From the NCBI GenBank assembly GCA_037045435.1, contig JBAOID010000041.1, forward strand, positions 159,617 to 223,616: a stretch of 64,000 bases of DNA, given 5' to 3'. The position numbers and the translations under genes are program-made. Each line of letters starts with the position of its first letter. Position 1 is the stretch's first letter. This DNA comes from CBDUEF01 sp018063485 (lineage in GTDB: Bacteria > Pseudomonadota > Alphaproteobacteria > Rhodobacterales > Rhodobacteraceae). Below the pieces are notes generated by a model. It saw only the letters and a list, made by a program, of their open reading frames with translations. It searched no databases and had not been told where the DNA came from. Below are positions 18,544-29,385 of the stretch, one piece after another.

Positions 18544-20496
18544 GTGCGCTATCGTTCTGAAATTGACGGCCTTCGCGCCCTTGCCATTGTGCCGGTGGTG
18601 CTGTTTCACGCAGGCTTTTCGGGGTTCAGCGGCGGTTTTGTCGGTGTCGACGTTTTCTTTGTGATCTCGGGCTATCTGATCACGCTTGCCATCGTGAAAG
18701 AACACTCGGAAGGCAGCTTCAGCCTGCTGCGTTTCTATGAGCGCCGGGCGCGGCGCATTCTTCCGGCATTGTTCGCCGTTCTTGCGGTATGCCTGCCCTT
18801 TGCATGGTTCTGGCTGGCGCCCGCCGATATGCAGGATTTCGCCATCAGTGTTGCAGGCGTTGTGACCTTTACCACAAATATTCTGGCTGCGCGCTTTATC
18901 AACTATTTTGGCCCTTCCGCCGAAATCACCCCTCTGGTGCATTTCTGGAGCTTGGCCGTCGAAGAGCAATTCTACCTGATCTTCCCCCTTTTTGCCCTGA
19001 TTGCGCTGCAATTCGGGAAATCTGCCTTCATCGCCCTGGCGCTTGTCATCAGCATTGCCAGCTTTACCTGGGGGCACAGTTTTGCCAATCGCGGTGTTGA
19101 AGGGGTTTTCTATTGGTCCTCCGCGCGCGCATGGGAGTTGCTGATCGGTGTCATCGCGGCGTTGCTACCCGCCTCAAAACTGGGTGTGGCCCCCAAATCC
19201 GGCCTCGGGTTGGTGGGAATCGGTCTGATCATCTTTTCAATATTCACACTTGACGGATCGACCCCTTTTCCCGCTGCCACGGCCACTTTGGCCCCCATCG
19301 GGGCCGTTCTGATCATCCGCTACGGGCAGGCCGGCACCTTGGCGGCGCGGCTGCTCAGCCTTGCCGCCTTTACCAGAATTGGTCTGATCAGCTACAGCGC
19401 CTACCTTTGGCATCAGCCGATCCTTGCATTTTATCGCCTTCACTATGGCCCGGTGACGCCTAGCGTCGCCGTCGTCGCCGTGCTGGTCACTTTTGGCCTT
19501 GCCCAGCTAAGTTGGGCCTATGTTGAACAACCCTTCCGGAAACGTGGGGGCGGGGCAAGACCCTCTGGCCGCGCGGTGGTGGCACTATTCTCGACGGCAA
19601 CGCTCTTGTCTCTGGCCCTCGCCGCCGTCACGGTTCAGAGCAAAGGCTTCAATCAGTATTTCATCAACCACCGGATCAACCCTTTCGATGCAGCTTTGCT
19701 TGCAGCGATCGAGCGCAGCACAAGTTACGATCCGGACAAACATCTTGAAGATGACGGGGAGTGTCGCTTCTGGTCGCCCGATTTCACTGCCGAAATTGAA
19801 GCCCGCTTCGATGAATGTGCCTCGCGTTATGGCAAGGCCGTGCTGATCCTGGGTGATTCACACGGCAAGAACATTCACAACATTTTCGCAAAATCCGGGC
19901 TGTTTCCGTTCCAGATTTCTGTCATCTGGCACGGGTGCCGCCCGGTCGATGCCGCAGCGCATTGTCAATATGAAGCGGCCAAAACCTTTGCAGACCGCCA
20001 TGCCCGTCATATCGCCGTCATATTGTTCAATCAATCCGGCTCTTATCTGATGGAGGATTCATCTGGCCGCGTTAAATCCGCGTCAATGTTCGAGAGCGAT
20101 GCCTTGGTGACGATCCGAAACAATGAAATCGCAGGCATTTCCAGCTATCTTGATGCTCTCGCGGCCTATGCCCCAACGGTCTGGCTTGGCCCCTTTGTGG
20201 AAGCGCGCGCAAGGTTGAATTTCAACTATCAGGGCGCACCGCCCATGCGCCTCAATCCGCAAAGCCTGAACCTGTTTGCAAAGCTGGACGCGCATCTCAA
20301 AGACCTCGCCACAAGACAAGATCGCTGGCGCTATATCTCACTTGTTGACGCTTTCGCTTTGCAACCCGATTTCTTGCAGCAAGGCGACTGCGTCACCTAC
20401 CGCGATGCTGACCATTTCAGCCTTTGCGGCGAAGATATCCTTGCAGCAAGGATGAAAGCCGCGCCAAAGGAATGGCTATCCCTGGCGCAGCCCTGA
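18544..20496 (+). CDS. OafA/YrhL-type O-acyltransferase with C-terminal SGNH domain
   Basis: 650 residues with GTG start at 18544 (VRYRSEIDGLRALA, the standard beginning of acyltransferase-3 proteins). The earlier open frame overlaps the GAF gene. Residues 1-370 are a multispan acyltransferase-3 domain: FVGVDVFFVISGYLIT, FYERRARRILPAL, HFWSLAVEEQFYLIFP. Residues 420-640 are a periplasmic SGNH domain with ILGDSHGKN near 436 and DADHFSLCG near 622. Such proteins move acetyl groups across the inner membrane and put them on LPS O-antigen, peptidoglycan or exopolysaccharide. The acceptor is unknown here. Confidence 0.9.
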   Translation: MRYRSEIDGLRALAIVPVVLFHAGFSGFSGGFVGVDVFFVISGYLITLAIVKEHSEGSFSLLRFYERRARRILPALFAVLAVCLPFAWFWLAPADMQDFAISVAGVVTFTTNILAARFINYFGPSAEITPLVHFWSLAVEEQFYLIFPLFALIALQFGKSAFIALALVISIASFTWGHSFANRGVEGVFYWSSARAWELLIGVIAALLPASKLGVAPKSGLGLVGIGLIIFSIFTLDGSTPFPAATATLAPIGAVLIIRYGQAGTLAARLLSLAAFTRIGLISYSAYLWHQPILAFYRLHYGPVTPSVAVVAVLVTFGLAQLSWAYVEQPFRKRGGGARPSGRAVVALFSTATLLSLALAAVTVQSKGFNQYFINHRINPFDAALLAAIERSTSYDPDKHLEDDGECRFWSPDFTAEIEARFDECASRYGKAVLILGDSHGKNIHNIFAKSGLFPFQISVIWHGCRPVDAAAHCQYEAAKTFADRHARHIAVILFNQSGSYLMEDSSGRVKSASMFESDALVTIRNNEIAGISSYLDALAAYAPTVWLGPFVEARARLNFNYQGAPPMRLNPQSLNLFAKLDAHLKDLATRQDRWRYISLVDAFALQPDFLQQGDCVTYRDADHFSLCGEDILAARMKAAPKEWLSLAQP

Positions 20497-20516
20497 AATC
20501 CGGTAAGCGCCCGTTC

Positions 20517-21029
20517 TCAACTGCCCTTTTGCCGCGCCACATCCATCACCCAATAGATCCGGCCATTCGACTCCGACAGGGAAATTCCGATTTCCTTCAG
20601 GCTCGGGTCAATGATTGCGGCCCAGTGCGGCGGTGAATTGCGCCAGATCGTGGCGGCGCTCGAAACCGCTGCTTGGCGCGAATAGGCGATATTCTCATTC
20701 CCGGCCTTCAACCGATAACCTGTCGCCTTGATTCTTGTGCCCAGTTTCGGGCCGCCCGGGCGCGAATGGTCGAAATAGCCGTGCACAGCCATATCGCAGG
20801 CATGAAACTCGGCAGCCCGGTCAAGTTTGGCTGATCTGGCATAGGGGCGGGCCCCATGCGCCGCGCGCTCTTGGTTGATCCATTGCAGCAAGCCATCCGC
20901 CAAGGCCGCTTCCCCGGCGGGTTTGGCACAGCCAGCCGCCGCCGCTCCGGCCAGCATTGCGGCCAAAAGACAACCACCCAGCCCGCTTGTCACCATTTCC
21001 CGCGCATTCATCGCCCCGTCCTCCATCAC
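20517..21029 (-). CDS. CAP (SCP/PR1) domain exported protein
   Basis: 170 residues from ATG 21029, or 164 from ATG 21011. The N-terminal signal sequence ends AAAAGC, a possible lipobox, so it may be a lipoprotein. The CAP domain is clear: LLQWINQERAAHGARPY, HACDMAVHGYFDHSRPGG, AGNENIAYSRQ, WRNSPPHWAAIIDPSLKEIG. Bacterial CAP proteins are extracytoplasmic and mostly of unknown role. It is a single gene, converging with the acyltransferase at 20 bp. Confidence 0.85.
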   Translation of the reverse strand: MMEDGAMNAREMVTSGLGGCLLAAMLAGAAAAGCAKPAGEAALADGLLQWINQERAAHGARPYARSAKLDRAAEFHACDMAVHGYFDHSRPGGPKLGTRIKATGYRLKAGNENIAYSRQAAVSSAATIWRNSPPHWAAIIDPSLKEIGISLSESNGRIYWVMDVARQKGS

Positions 21030-21262
21030 AAGATCAACTGGAAGGCTGAAGCTGGAATCGGGCGAAGGCAGGGCAAAGGCAAGGGCAGATTGTGGCCCGA
21101 AGTCTCAATTCGGCACATTTCGCCGATTACCCGATCTTGCTGGCTGACATAACCCGCCGGGCAAGCGGATTTTGGTTGCCAAACATCTTGCACCGCTTAC
21201 CTTATGATCAAATCAAGCAAAGGCCGCCATCAAGGACGGCCACACAACCGGGAGTTCTGCCA

Positions 21263-22429
21263 ATGACCAATCTGCGCCTTATGACCACCTCTGCCCTGAC
21301 TTTGACTGCCGCCCTTTCAATGGCCACCGGCCCGGCCCTCGCCCAGATGACAGCGGTTGGCCCCGGCGAGGGCGCTTTGAACATCGTTGCCTGGCCCGGC
21401 TATATTGAGCGCGGCGAGACCGATCCGGCCTATGATTGGGTGACCAAGTTCGAAACCGCGACGGGCTGCAAGGTCTCGGTGAAAACCGCCAACACCTCGG
21501 ATGAAATGGTCGCCCTGATGAACGAAGGGGGCTATGATCTGGTAACGGCTTCGGGTGATGCGTCCTTGCGGCTGGTGGCCGGCAAGCGGGTGCAACCGAT
21601 CAACATTGATCTGAATTCCATCCTGGTCAAAGCTGGATGACCGGCTGAAGGACTCAAGCTGGCATACAGTTGACGGCGTTCATTACGGCGTGCCCTTCCT
21701 TTGGGGCCCGAACGTGCTGATGTATAACACCACGGTTTTCCCTGAAGCGCCGAAATCCTGGTCGGTGGTCTGGGAAGAGCAAACCCTGCCAGATGGCAAA
21801 TCAAACAAGGGCCGGGTGCAGGCCTATGATGGCCCGATCCATATCGCGGATGCCGCCATGTATCTGATGGCGCACAAGCCCGAACTTGGTATCACCTCGC
21901 CCTATGAATTGAACGAGGATCAATACAAGGCCGCCTCTCGACCTTTTGCGCGGTCAGCGCGAACTGGTTGGCCGCTACTGGCATGATGCGATGATTCAGG
22001 TCGATGATTTCAAGAATGAAGGCGTCGTCGCCTCGGGTTCCTGGCCGTTCCAGGTTGGCCTTTTGCAATCCGAGGGTCAGCCAATCGCCTCGACCATCCC
22101 AGAGGAAGGCGCGACCGGCTGGGCCGATACCACCATGCTCGAATCCGATGCCGCTCACCCGAACTGCGCCTATCTTTGGATGGAGCATTCGCTGAATTCG
22201 AACCTGCAATCGGATCTGTCGGTCTGGTTCGGCGGCAACCCGGTGGTGCCTGCGGCCTGCACCGACAAATCGGGGATACAAACCGCCGAGGGCTGCAAGG
22301 CCAACGGGATTGAAGAGCTTTGACAAGATCCGGTTCTGGACCACCCCGGTTTCGAAATGCGCCCAAGGCGAATGTGTGCCCTATTACCGTTGGGTCTCAG
22401 ACTATATCGGCGTGATCGGCGGTCGCTGA
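21263..22429 (+). CDS. Polyamine-type ABC transporter substrate-binding protein (three frameshifts)
   Basis: Starts at ATG 21263 with GGGAG upstream and a Sec signal peptide ending GPALAQ. Family 1 solute-binding (PotD/PotF-like) text is LNIVAWPGYIERG, CKVSVKTANTSDEMVALM, YDLVTASGD, VDGVHYGVPFLWGPNVLMYN, YLWMEHSLNSN and CVPYYRWVSDYIG. Three extra bases, near 21620-21625, 21935-21937 and 22318-22320, break the frame; each correction moves the frame the same way and gives about 387 residues. It captures putrescine, spermidine or a related cation in the periplasm. The ATPase and two permeases follow. Confidence 0.85.
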
Positions 22430-22512
22430 AAACGTCATTGCCCGAAGGGATGCGCCAATCCACCTCCCTTCGGGCCACCACATTTCGCCCCTCTCGTCAG
22501 AAAGCCCACCCC

Positions 22513-23515
22513 ATGACCGCTTCGGTGGAATTCCATTCTGTATCCCGCCATTTCGGCCCCGCCTCGGCCCCGATCAAAGCAGTGGACAACGTAAGCCTGA
22601 CCATCCGCGAAGGAACTTTCTTTGCCATGCTCGGCCCCTCCGGTTCAGGTAAGACCACCTGTTTGCGACTGATTTCGGGGTTCGAAAAACCCACCTCTGG
22701 CGAGATAAGGATTTTTGGAGCACCAGTCGGCAATGTGCCGCCGCATCTGCGCAATGTGAACACGGTCTTTCAGGATTACGCGCTGTTTCCGCATATGAAT
22801 GTGCGCGACAATGTTGCCTATGGCCTGATGGTCAAGGGGGTGGCGCGCGCCGAAAGATATGCCCGCGTTGAAGAGATGCTAAGCGTGGTTCAGCTGGGCA
22901 GTTACGGCAGACCGCAAGCCGAAAGAGCTTTCCGGTGGCCAGCGCCAAAGGGTCGCCCTTGCGCGCGCATTGATCAACGAACCGCGGGTTCTGCTGCTGG
23001 ATGAGCCGCTGGGCGCGCTTGATCTGAAACTGCGCGAAGCGATGCAGGATGAATTGAAATCTCTGCAACGGCGCCTTGGCATCACCTTCATTTTCGTGAC
23101 CCACGATCAAGGCGAAGCGCTGTCAATGGCCGATCACATCGCGGTTTTCAACAAGGGCCGCATCGCCCAACTGGGCAGCCCTTCCGAGATTTACACCAAA
23201 CCGCAAAATCGCTTTGTTGCGGATTTCGTGGGGTCGTCGAATGTCCTTTCGCCCGCACTCACCAAGACGATCGGCGGCCCGGAAAAATGGTCTTCGCTGC
23301 GCCCGGAATCGCTGCGGCTTGACCCACAGGGCACCATAACCGGTAAAGTTCTCGCCTCCCGCTATCTTGGGTCCGCCAATCGCATCACCCTTGATTGCCA
23401 AGGGGCCGAACTTGCCGCGATCTTGCCTGCGGGCACGGCACAGCCGAGCCAAGGCAGCGAAGTGACGCTGTCCTTTGATCCCGGTGACCTGCATGTGATG
23501 GAGGATCAGGCATGA
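22513..23515 (+). CDS. potA: Polyamine-type ABC transporter ATPase (frameshifted)
   Basis: About 333 residues after one correction. Walker A is GPSGSGKTT near residue 39, the Q-loop is FQDYALFPHM, the signature is LSGGQRQRVALARAL, Walker B is VLLLDEPLGALD, and the H-loop is FVTHDQ. A C-terminal TOBE-like regulatory region follows (VGSSNVLSPAL onward). One extra base at 22912-22913 breaks the frame just before the signature. The stop overlaps the first permease as ATGA. It powers the importer encoded around it; substrate is inferred from family only. Confidence 0.88.
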
Positions 23516-24547
23516 GCATGAAAATCCGGCACCGCCCCGCGGCTGCCTCGGGCAGGCGCATTCCTGCAAAGGGCAAATGGCTTTGCCAAAGCCAGAGCAA
23601 CAGGCCAGCCATGACACAGGCGATTTTCCCGGCAAGAACCCTTGCTGACCGATTGACAGGGCTGTTTTGGCGCAAACCCACATTGTTGCTGATCCTGCTG
23701 ATCGGCCCACCGCTGTTATGGCTGGGGATCATCTATCTGGGATCACTGGTGGCACTATTGCTGCAAAGCCTTTATTCCATAGATGAATTTTCCGGCATGG
23801 TGGTGCCGGAATTCACGCTTAAAACCTATGCCGAACTGCTGCGTCCATCGAATTATGATATCTTGATCCGCACATTGACGATGTCGGCCTCGGTCACCGT
23901 GGCCTCGGCGATTCTTGCCTTTCCCATCGCCTATTATGCCGCCCGCTTTGCAAGGGGCCGTTGGAAAGCGGTGTTCTATCTGGGCATCATGCTGCCGCTT
24001 TGGTCTTCTTATCTGGTCAAGGTCTATGCCTGGAAACTGATCCTCGCCAAAGAGGGCATCCTGACCTGGGCCGCCGAGGCGACCCATACCTCGTTCGCGC
24101 TGAACGCAGCCCTTGCGCTGCCGGGGATTGGCGGCAATTCGCTTTCAACCAGCTACATCGGCACTTTCCTTGTCTTCACCTATGTCTGGCTGCCCTATAT
24201 GATTCTACCGATGCAGGCATCGCTGGAACGGGTGCCGGATTCGATGCTTGAAGCCGCCGCTGATCTGGGGGCCACGCGCCGGCAGACCTTTCGCACCGTA
24301 ATCCTGCCACTGGCCTTGCCGGGGATCATCGCGGGCTCGATCTTTACCTTTTCGCTGACGATGGGGGATTACATCATCCCGCAGATCATCGGCACCTCGG
24401 CCAGTTTCATCGGCATGGCAGTGTATCAATTGCAAGGCACGGCGGGCAACATTCCCCTTGCGGCGGCCTTTGCCGTGGTGCCGATCGTGGTGATGCTGAT
24501 CTATCTGGCATCTGGCCAAGCGTGCGGGGGCTTTTGATGCACTCTGA
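23512..24547 (+). CDS. potB: Polyamine-type ABC transporter permease 1 (frameshift near 3' end)
   Basis: The start at 23512 overlaps the ATPase stop; the in-frame ATG at 23611 (MTQAIFPARTLADRL) is a plausible alternative, because the first 33 residues are not typical. Six hydrophobic segments are seen. The permease EAA loop is MLEAAADLGATRRQTFRTVILPLALPGI. As read, the frame ends at 24537 with an odd tail. Removing one base in 24511-24517 gives KRAGAFDAL, the usual PotB-like end, stopping at 24547 and overlapping the next gene. Forms the membrane channel with the next protein. Confidence 0.85.
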
Positions 24548-25343
24548 CCAAGCCTCATTGCCGCTTCGGCTTGCAGCCTTCGGCGGATTGCTGTTCCTGC
24601 ATCTGCCGATTGTCCTGATTTTCCTTTACGCCTTCACCACCGAAGAGCGCAGTTTTGCCTTTCCGCCGCCCGGCCTGACCACGAAATGGTTCGCTGTGGC
24701 CTGGGATCGCCCGGATATCTGGCCACCGCTTTACCTGTCGCTCAAAGTGGCCAGCCTTTCCACCATTCTTGCGCTGATCCTTGGCACCTGCACGGCTGCG
24801 GCCATGGCGCAAAACCGCTTCTTTGGGCGCGAGCAGATTTCCTTGCTGATCATCTTGCCCATCGCCCTGCCCGGCGTGATCACCGGCATCTCGCTGCGCT
24901 CGGCCTTTGCGGTGATGGACATCCCCTTTTCAACCTGGACGATCATCCTTGGCCATGCCACCTTTTGCATCGTGATCGTCTATAACAACGCCGTCGCCCG
25001 GTTTCGAAGGCTGTCGGGCGGCATCTTGGAGGCCTCGGCCGATCTTGGCGCAAATGCGTTCCAGACCTTCTGGCACATTTTGCTGCCCAACCTCGGCTCG
25101 GCTTTGCTCGCCGGTGGGATGCTCGCCTTTGCCCTGTCTTTCGATGAGGTGATCGTAACCACTTTCACCGCAGGGCAGCAATCGACCCTGCCGATCTGGA
25201 TGCTGCAAGAGCTGGTGCGGCCCCGGCAGCGCCCGGTGACCAATGTGGTGGCGATTGTGGTGTTCACCGCCACGGTGATCCCGATACTGGCGGCCTATTA
25301 CCTGACGCGTGGTGGATCAGAGACAGCGGGCGCTGGGAAATAG
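24537..25343 (+). CDS. potC: Polyamine-type ABC transporter permease 2
   Basis: 268 residues from ATG 24537 (MHSDQASLPLRLAAFG). Six membrane helices, with the EAA loop LEASADLGANAFQTFWHILLP and a FALSFDEVIVTTFTAG segment typical of PotC. Intact. It overlaps the corrected end of permease 1, completing a binding protein-ATPase-permease-permease operon. Confidence 0.9.
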   Translation: MHSDQASLPLRLAAFGGLLFLHLPIVLIFLYAFTTEERSFAFPPPGLTTKWFAVAWDRPDIWPPLYLSLKVASLSTILALILGTCTAAAMAQNRFFGREQISLLIILPIALPGVITGISLRSAFAVMDIPFSTWTIILGHATFCIVIVYNNAVARFRRLSGGILEASADLGANAFQTFWHILLPNLGSALLAGGMLAFALSFDEVIVTTFTAGQQSTLPIWMLQELVRPRQRPVTNVVAIVVFTATVIPILAAYYLTRGGSETAGAGK

Positions 25344-25373
25344 CCAGAGCCCCAAATCGGATTTCGCCACGGG

Positions 25374-26519
25374 TCAAGACCTTGCCGCCGCCCGCCCCGC
25401 CCAGCGCCCGGTGGCCCAGCAGGCTGTCAGTAAATAGCCGCCCGTCGGTGCCTCCCAATCCAGCATCTCACCGCAGCAAAACACCCCCGGCAGAGCTCGC
25501 AATTCCAGATCATCGCTGAGACTGTCCCATGCCACCCCGCCCGCCACCGAAATCGCCTCATCCAAAGGGCGCGGTCCTTGGTGCGTTACGGGCAGGGATT
25601 TGACAGCATGAACCGGATCGAGACCTTTGCCAAACTCCATGATCAAGGCAATGACGGGCGGCGACAGGCCCAGTTTTCTGAGCCGGTTGGAGAGACTTTC
25701 TCCAGCGCGCATCCGTTCCAACCGCGCTGCCACCTCATCGGCAGCAATATCCGGCATGAAATCCAGTTGCCAACGCCGCCCCGCCCCGCAAATCGCGAGA
25801 GACGGCATAGATGCCCCCCCTTCCAGCCCTTTGGCGGAAATGACAAACTCGCCGCGTTCGTGTCTCCCGGCCACGCTTAGCGCCGCCCCCTTCACCGCCG
25901 CCCCGAAATGGCGCGTCATATGGGGCGACCAATTCACCGAAAACCCCATATTCGCCGGCTTGAACGGCGCAATCGCCACGCCGTGCGCGGCCAACAATTC
26001 CACCCAAGCGCCATCCGATCCCAACCGCGCCCAAGAGGCCCCTCCCAGGGCCAGAACTGTCACCTTGGGGTGCAAAACCTGTTCACCCTGCGGAGTTTCA
26101 AACCGGAACCCGTTGCCCTCGAACCCTGTCCAGCGCCATAGGTTTCGCCGCGAAACCTCCATCGCCTCCAACCGGCGCAACCACGCGCGCAGCAGCGGTG
26201 AGGCTTTCATTGCCACCGGAAATACCCGGCCCGAAGATCCGGTGAAAACCTCGGATCCCAATGCGCGGCACCAGTCTTTCACCTCATGCGGGCCGAATGC
26301 TTCCAACATCGGGCGCAGGTTTTCCGGCACATCATAGCGCGACAGAAACCTTGCGAAATCCTCGTCCTTGGTGACATTGAGCCCGGATTTCCCGGCCATC
26401 AGGAACTTGCGCCCCGGACTGGGCTTGGCGTCACAAATCAGCACCTGACGCCCGGCACGGGCCAATTCCTCGGCGGCCATCAACCCCGCCGGACCGGCAC
26501 CGATGACCAACGCATCCAT
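25374..26519 (-). CDS. HI0933-like flavoprotein (TIGR03862 type)
   Basis: 381 residues. The N-terminal FAD-binding motif is ALVIGAGPAGLMAAEELARAG, followed by GRKFLMAGKSGLNVT and GSSGRVFPVAMKA, typical of the YhiN/HI0933 group. The C-terminal LPGVFCCGEMLDWEAPTGGY contains the second FAD contact. It is a predicted NAD(P)/FAD oxidoreductase of unknown substrate. The start ATG 26519 overlaps the stop of the upstream MscS gene by one base, so they are in one leftward operon. Confidence 0.85.
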   Translation of the reverse strand: MDALVIGAGPAGLMAAEELARAGRQVLICDAKPSPGRKFLMAGKSGLNVTKDEDFARFLSRYDVPENLRPMLEAFGPHEVKDWCRALGSEVFTGSSGRVFPVAMKASPLLRAWLRRLEAMEVSRRNLWRWTGFEGNGFRFETPQGEQVLHPKVTVLALGGASWARLGSDGAWVELLAAHGVAIAPFKPANMGFSVNWSPHMTRHFGAAVKGAALSVAGRHERGEFVISAKGLEGGASMPSLAICGAGRRWQLDFMPDIAADEVAARLERMRAGESLSNRLRKLGLSPPVIALIMEFGKGLDPVHAVKSLPVTHQGPRPLDEAISVAGGVAWDSLSDDLELRALPGVFCCGEMLDWEAPTGGYLLTACWATGRWAGRAAARS

Positions 26520-27841
26520 CAGGCGCGCCCGTCGCGCAACTCGACAACACGATGTGGGTAAGGCATTGAAATGCCGCTATCCTTCAGTGCGTTCCAGATT
26601 GCGAACAGCACTTGGCTGCCATAGCGGTTTTTGCCGTCGTCAATCCCGTTCACCCAATATTCCACTGCAAAATCAACCGAGCTTTCGCCAAAGCCGCGCA
26701 ACTCGCAATCGGGCCCGTCCGGGGCGGCCAACACGAAGGGCAGCGCCGAAACCGCTCTCTCGATGATCTCGGGCACCAGATTGATATCGGTGTCATAGGT
26801 CACCGAAAACGCCGCTTCATAGCGATTGGCCGAGCCTTGATCGGAATAATTCACCACCCGCGTCGTGATGAAATGATCATTCGGAACCACGATCCACCGG
26901 CCGTCAAAGGTCTCAAGAACACAGGCGCGCGCCGTCATCTTGACAATGGTGCCCTTCTCGCCGCCATCCAGTTCCACATAGTCACCCACCGTTGTTTGCC
27001 CCTCGACCAGCAAGATCACCCCCGAGACGAAATTCGCGGCAATCTGTTGCAGGCCCAAACCAATACCCACACCCAGGGCACCGCCCAAAACCGCCACCGC
27101 CGTCAGATCAATCCCCATGATCGACATCAGCAACAGGAACGCTGCACCGAAGATGACGATCTCGGCCGCCTTCACCGCCAATTGCCGGGTGGCGGGGCGT
27201 AACTCGCCCTGTTTCTTGATGTAATCGGCACTGTGGCGGTTGGACCAGTTGCCCAGCCAGAACAACAGGCTGCCCGCAATAACGCCACGGATCAGCGCCA
27301 TCACCGAAAAACGAATATTGCCCAGTTCGACAACAGTTTCCTCAAACCGAAGCGCCAGATCATCCCAAATGCCAAGCGCATAAAGCGCGGCGACAGGGAT
27401 CAGCACATATCGGCCAAGCAGGCGCAAGAACCCGTCGCGCAGCACTTGGTTCACCAGACTTCGCGCGGCCAGGAATACGAAGATCCTTTTGCCGAAGGCG
27501 ATCACCTCGCCCGATCCAAACACCGAGCGCGTCACCTCTTCGCCCGCAGCAGTAAACCCATAAGCCAGTACCGGCAGTATCAGCGGCAAGAAACGCAGGC
27601 CAAAGCGGCGCGCGGTGGCCATCATCCCGAGATTACCTTCAGCGGGAGTCAACGCCCTGGTAATCAAGGGTGCCGCCCGTCCACTGAAAAAACGCGCAGC
27701 CAGATAGGCCGCCGCCAAAAGGGCAAATTGCGACCATGCGGCGGGCGACAGCAGCCAGCCCAACGCGGTGTCGCGGGCCTGATCCAGCCAGCCCATCATC
27801 TTGGTCACGATTTCAGACTGTTCACCCATAATCCCCGCCAC
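26519..27841 (-). CDS. MscS-family mechanosensitive channel
   Basis: 440 residues from ATG 27841 (ATG 27829 is possible). About five to six hydrophobic helices come first. The MscS pore helix and beta domain are then clear: GGALGVGIGLGLQQIAANFV, DYVELDGGEKGTIVKMTARA, IVVPNDHFITTRVVNYS. The C-terminal mixed domain includes YEAAFSVTYDTDINLVPE. It opens under membrane tension to release solutes during osmotic downshock. It lies upstream of the flavoprotein gene with overlapping stop and start. Confidence 0.9.
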   Translation of the reverse strand: MAGIMGEQSEIVTKMMGWLDQARDTALGWLLSPAAWSQFALLAAAYLAARFFSGRAAPLITRALTPAEGNLGMMATARRFGLRFLPLILPVLAYGFTAAGEEVTRSVFGSGEVIAFGKRIFVFLAARSLVNQVLRDGFLRLLGRYVLIPVAALYALGIWDDLALRFEETVVELGNIRFSVMALIRGVIAGSLLFWLGNWSNRHSADYIKKQGELRPATRQLAVKAAEIVIFGAAFLLLMSIMGIDLTAVAVLGGALGVGIGLGLQQIAANFVSGVILLVEGQTTVGDYVELDGGEKGTIVKMTARACVLETFDGRWIVVPNDHFITTRVVNYSDQGSANRYEAAFSVTYDTDINLVPEIIERAVSALPFVLAAPDGPDCELRGFGESSVDFAVEYWVNGIDDGKNRYGSQVLFAIWNALKDSGISMPYPHRVVELRDGRA

Positions 27842-27895
27842 TATGCCTGTTCAGCCTGATGTCAAAGAACGGCGCGTTAAACAAGCACTGCGCGC

Positions 27896-28514
27896 CTATC
27901 CGCGCAACATCGCCTTGATCGCCTCCGCATGGCCCGGTTTTGCCGCAAGGGCATCTGCGGCCAAAGTGCGCGCCTGCCCCATAAGCTCGTCGGGGGCACA
28001 AACCCTGTCGATCAAGCCCCAAGCCAGCGCCTCTTGCGCCCCGATCTTTGCGCCCGCCATCAGGATCATCTTTGCGCGGGACGGGCCAATCAAGGCGGCA
28101 AGCCTCGCCGGATCAGACGGTTGCGGCAAAAATCCCAGCCGCATCACCGGATAGAAGAAGTTCGCCCCCGGCACCGCAAGCCGCAGATCACAAGCCAGCG
28201 CCATGCCCATCGACCCACCGGCCAAAGACCCGTTCAGCGCCGCAATCGTCAGGCCCCCAAAGCCCGCAAGCCGGGTCGATAGCCGCTCCCAAACCGGATC
28301 AGTGGCCAATCCGGCGCGGGCCGCCTCCAGATCGGCACCAGCACTGAACACCTTTCCGAACTCCGGTCAGGATCAAGGCCGTCGCACCCGACAAAGCCGC
28401 GCGCGCAACGGCTGCGTCCAATTCCTCCAGCATGGCCTTGGTGAGCGCATTGGCCTTTTCCGGCCGGTTCAATGTCAAAACCCAAAGCCCGCCCTGTTGT
28501 TCGACCCCGATCAT
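27896..28514 (-). CDS. Enoyl-CoA hydratase/isomerase family protein (frameshifted)
   Basis: About 205 residues from ATG 28514 after dropping one base at 28351-28352. N-terminal VEQQGGLWVLTLNRPEKANAL and TALILTGV join to KVFSAGADLEAARA, the oxyanion-hole loop (SAGAD). A second oxyanion block is ALNGSLAGGSMGMALACDLRLA. It is short for a crotonase (usually about 260), lacking part of the C-terminus. The usual catalytic Glu pair of true hydratases is not obvious: the region reads YPVMRLGFLPQPS, so activity may be isomerase or hydrolase. Start overlaps the SDR stop. Confidence 0.78.
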
Positions 28515-29258
28515 TCGACCAACCCAACAGCGCGGCGAATGACATCATCGCGCAGCGATACCTCTTTGCCCAGCCATGGATCAGCACCCGGCCCGCACAT
28601 CCACAGCAAGCAGCGCGCGGGCCAATCAGGCGGGATATGCGCCGAAGGGTCAAGACGGCTTACGGCATTCACGCCGCTCGCCTTGATTTTCACCTGCATC
28701 TCGGTCGCCACCGTGCCCGGTGACAGCCCCATGATCCGCAAACCACTCGCGCCTTCTTCAACATGGGCAACCCGCGTCAGCATTGCGGCCCCGGCTTTGG
28801 CCGCGCAATAGGCCCCCCATCCTTCAAGCGGGTTATGCGCGGCACCCGAGGACAGGGTGATCACCGTGCCACCCCCTTGCGAGCGCATCACCGGAAGTAC
28901 AGCCCGCAACCCGTGCAAAACGCCGTTCAGGTTGATCGCCACTGAATGCGCCCAGTCCAGGGGATCCACTTCGGCCAGCTTGGCAATCGGTTCGATCACC
29001 CCGGCATTGCCGATCCAGACATCCAATCGCCCGAACCGGGCGGTGACCGCCTCGACAGCCGCCGCAACATCCGGCCAAACGGAAACATCACAGCGCAGCG
29101 CCATTGCAGCCCCGCCCAATTTCTCGGCCAAAGCCGTGATCCTGGCTTCAGAGCGCGCCAAAAGCACCACCTTGGCCCCGGCGGCCGCAAACACCTCTGC
29201 GGCCGAGGCTCCGAATTCCCTGACTTGCCCCGGTGATGACCACAACCTTGCCCTGCAT
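28511..29258 (-). CDS. Short-chain dehydrogenase/reductase (frameshifted)
   Basis: ATG 29258 begins MQGKVVVITGASQGI; removing the extra base at about 29214 joins this to GASAAEVFAAAGAKVVLL, giving the cofactor motif TGASQGIG. The rest shows IGNAGV (NAG motif), VITLSSGAAHNPL (Ser), YCAAKAGAAM (Tyr-x-x-x-Lys) and LSPGTVATEM. The corrected length is 248 residues, normal for classical SDRs. Substrate unknown. It leads a leftward operon with the enoyl-CoA hydratase-like gene (overlap 4 bp), which hints at acyl-CoA metabolism. Confidence 0.85.
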
Positions 29259-29385
29259 ACCGCCTGCCCCGCTTTCCTGGATGACAAATCCTGCCACCTG
29301 ATACCACACTGACAGGGAAGCCCTTGACCGCTCTGCCGCTTGCTAGGATGCTACTGCGATAAATTTCCATCTGGAAGGATAGATC

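Noticed and set aside
21263..22429. Programmed frameshifting or true pseudogene in the solute-binding protein
   Set aside because: Three shifts in one gene, all of the same type as in fourteen unrelated genes, and no slippery-site or structure signal; sequencing error is simpler.
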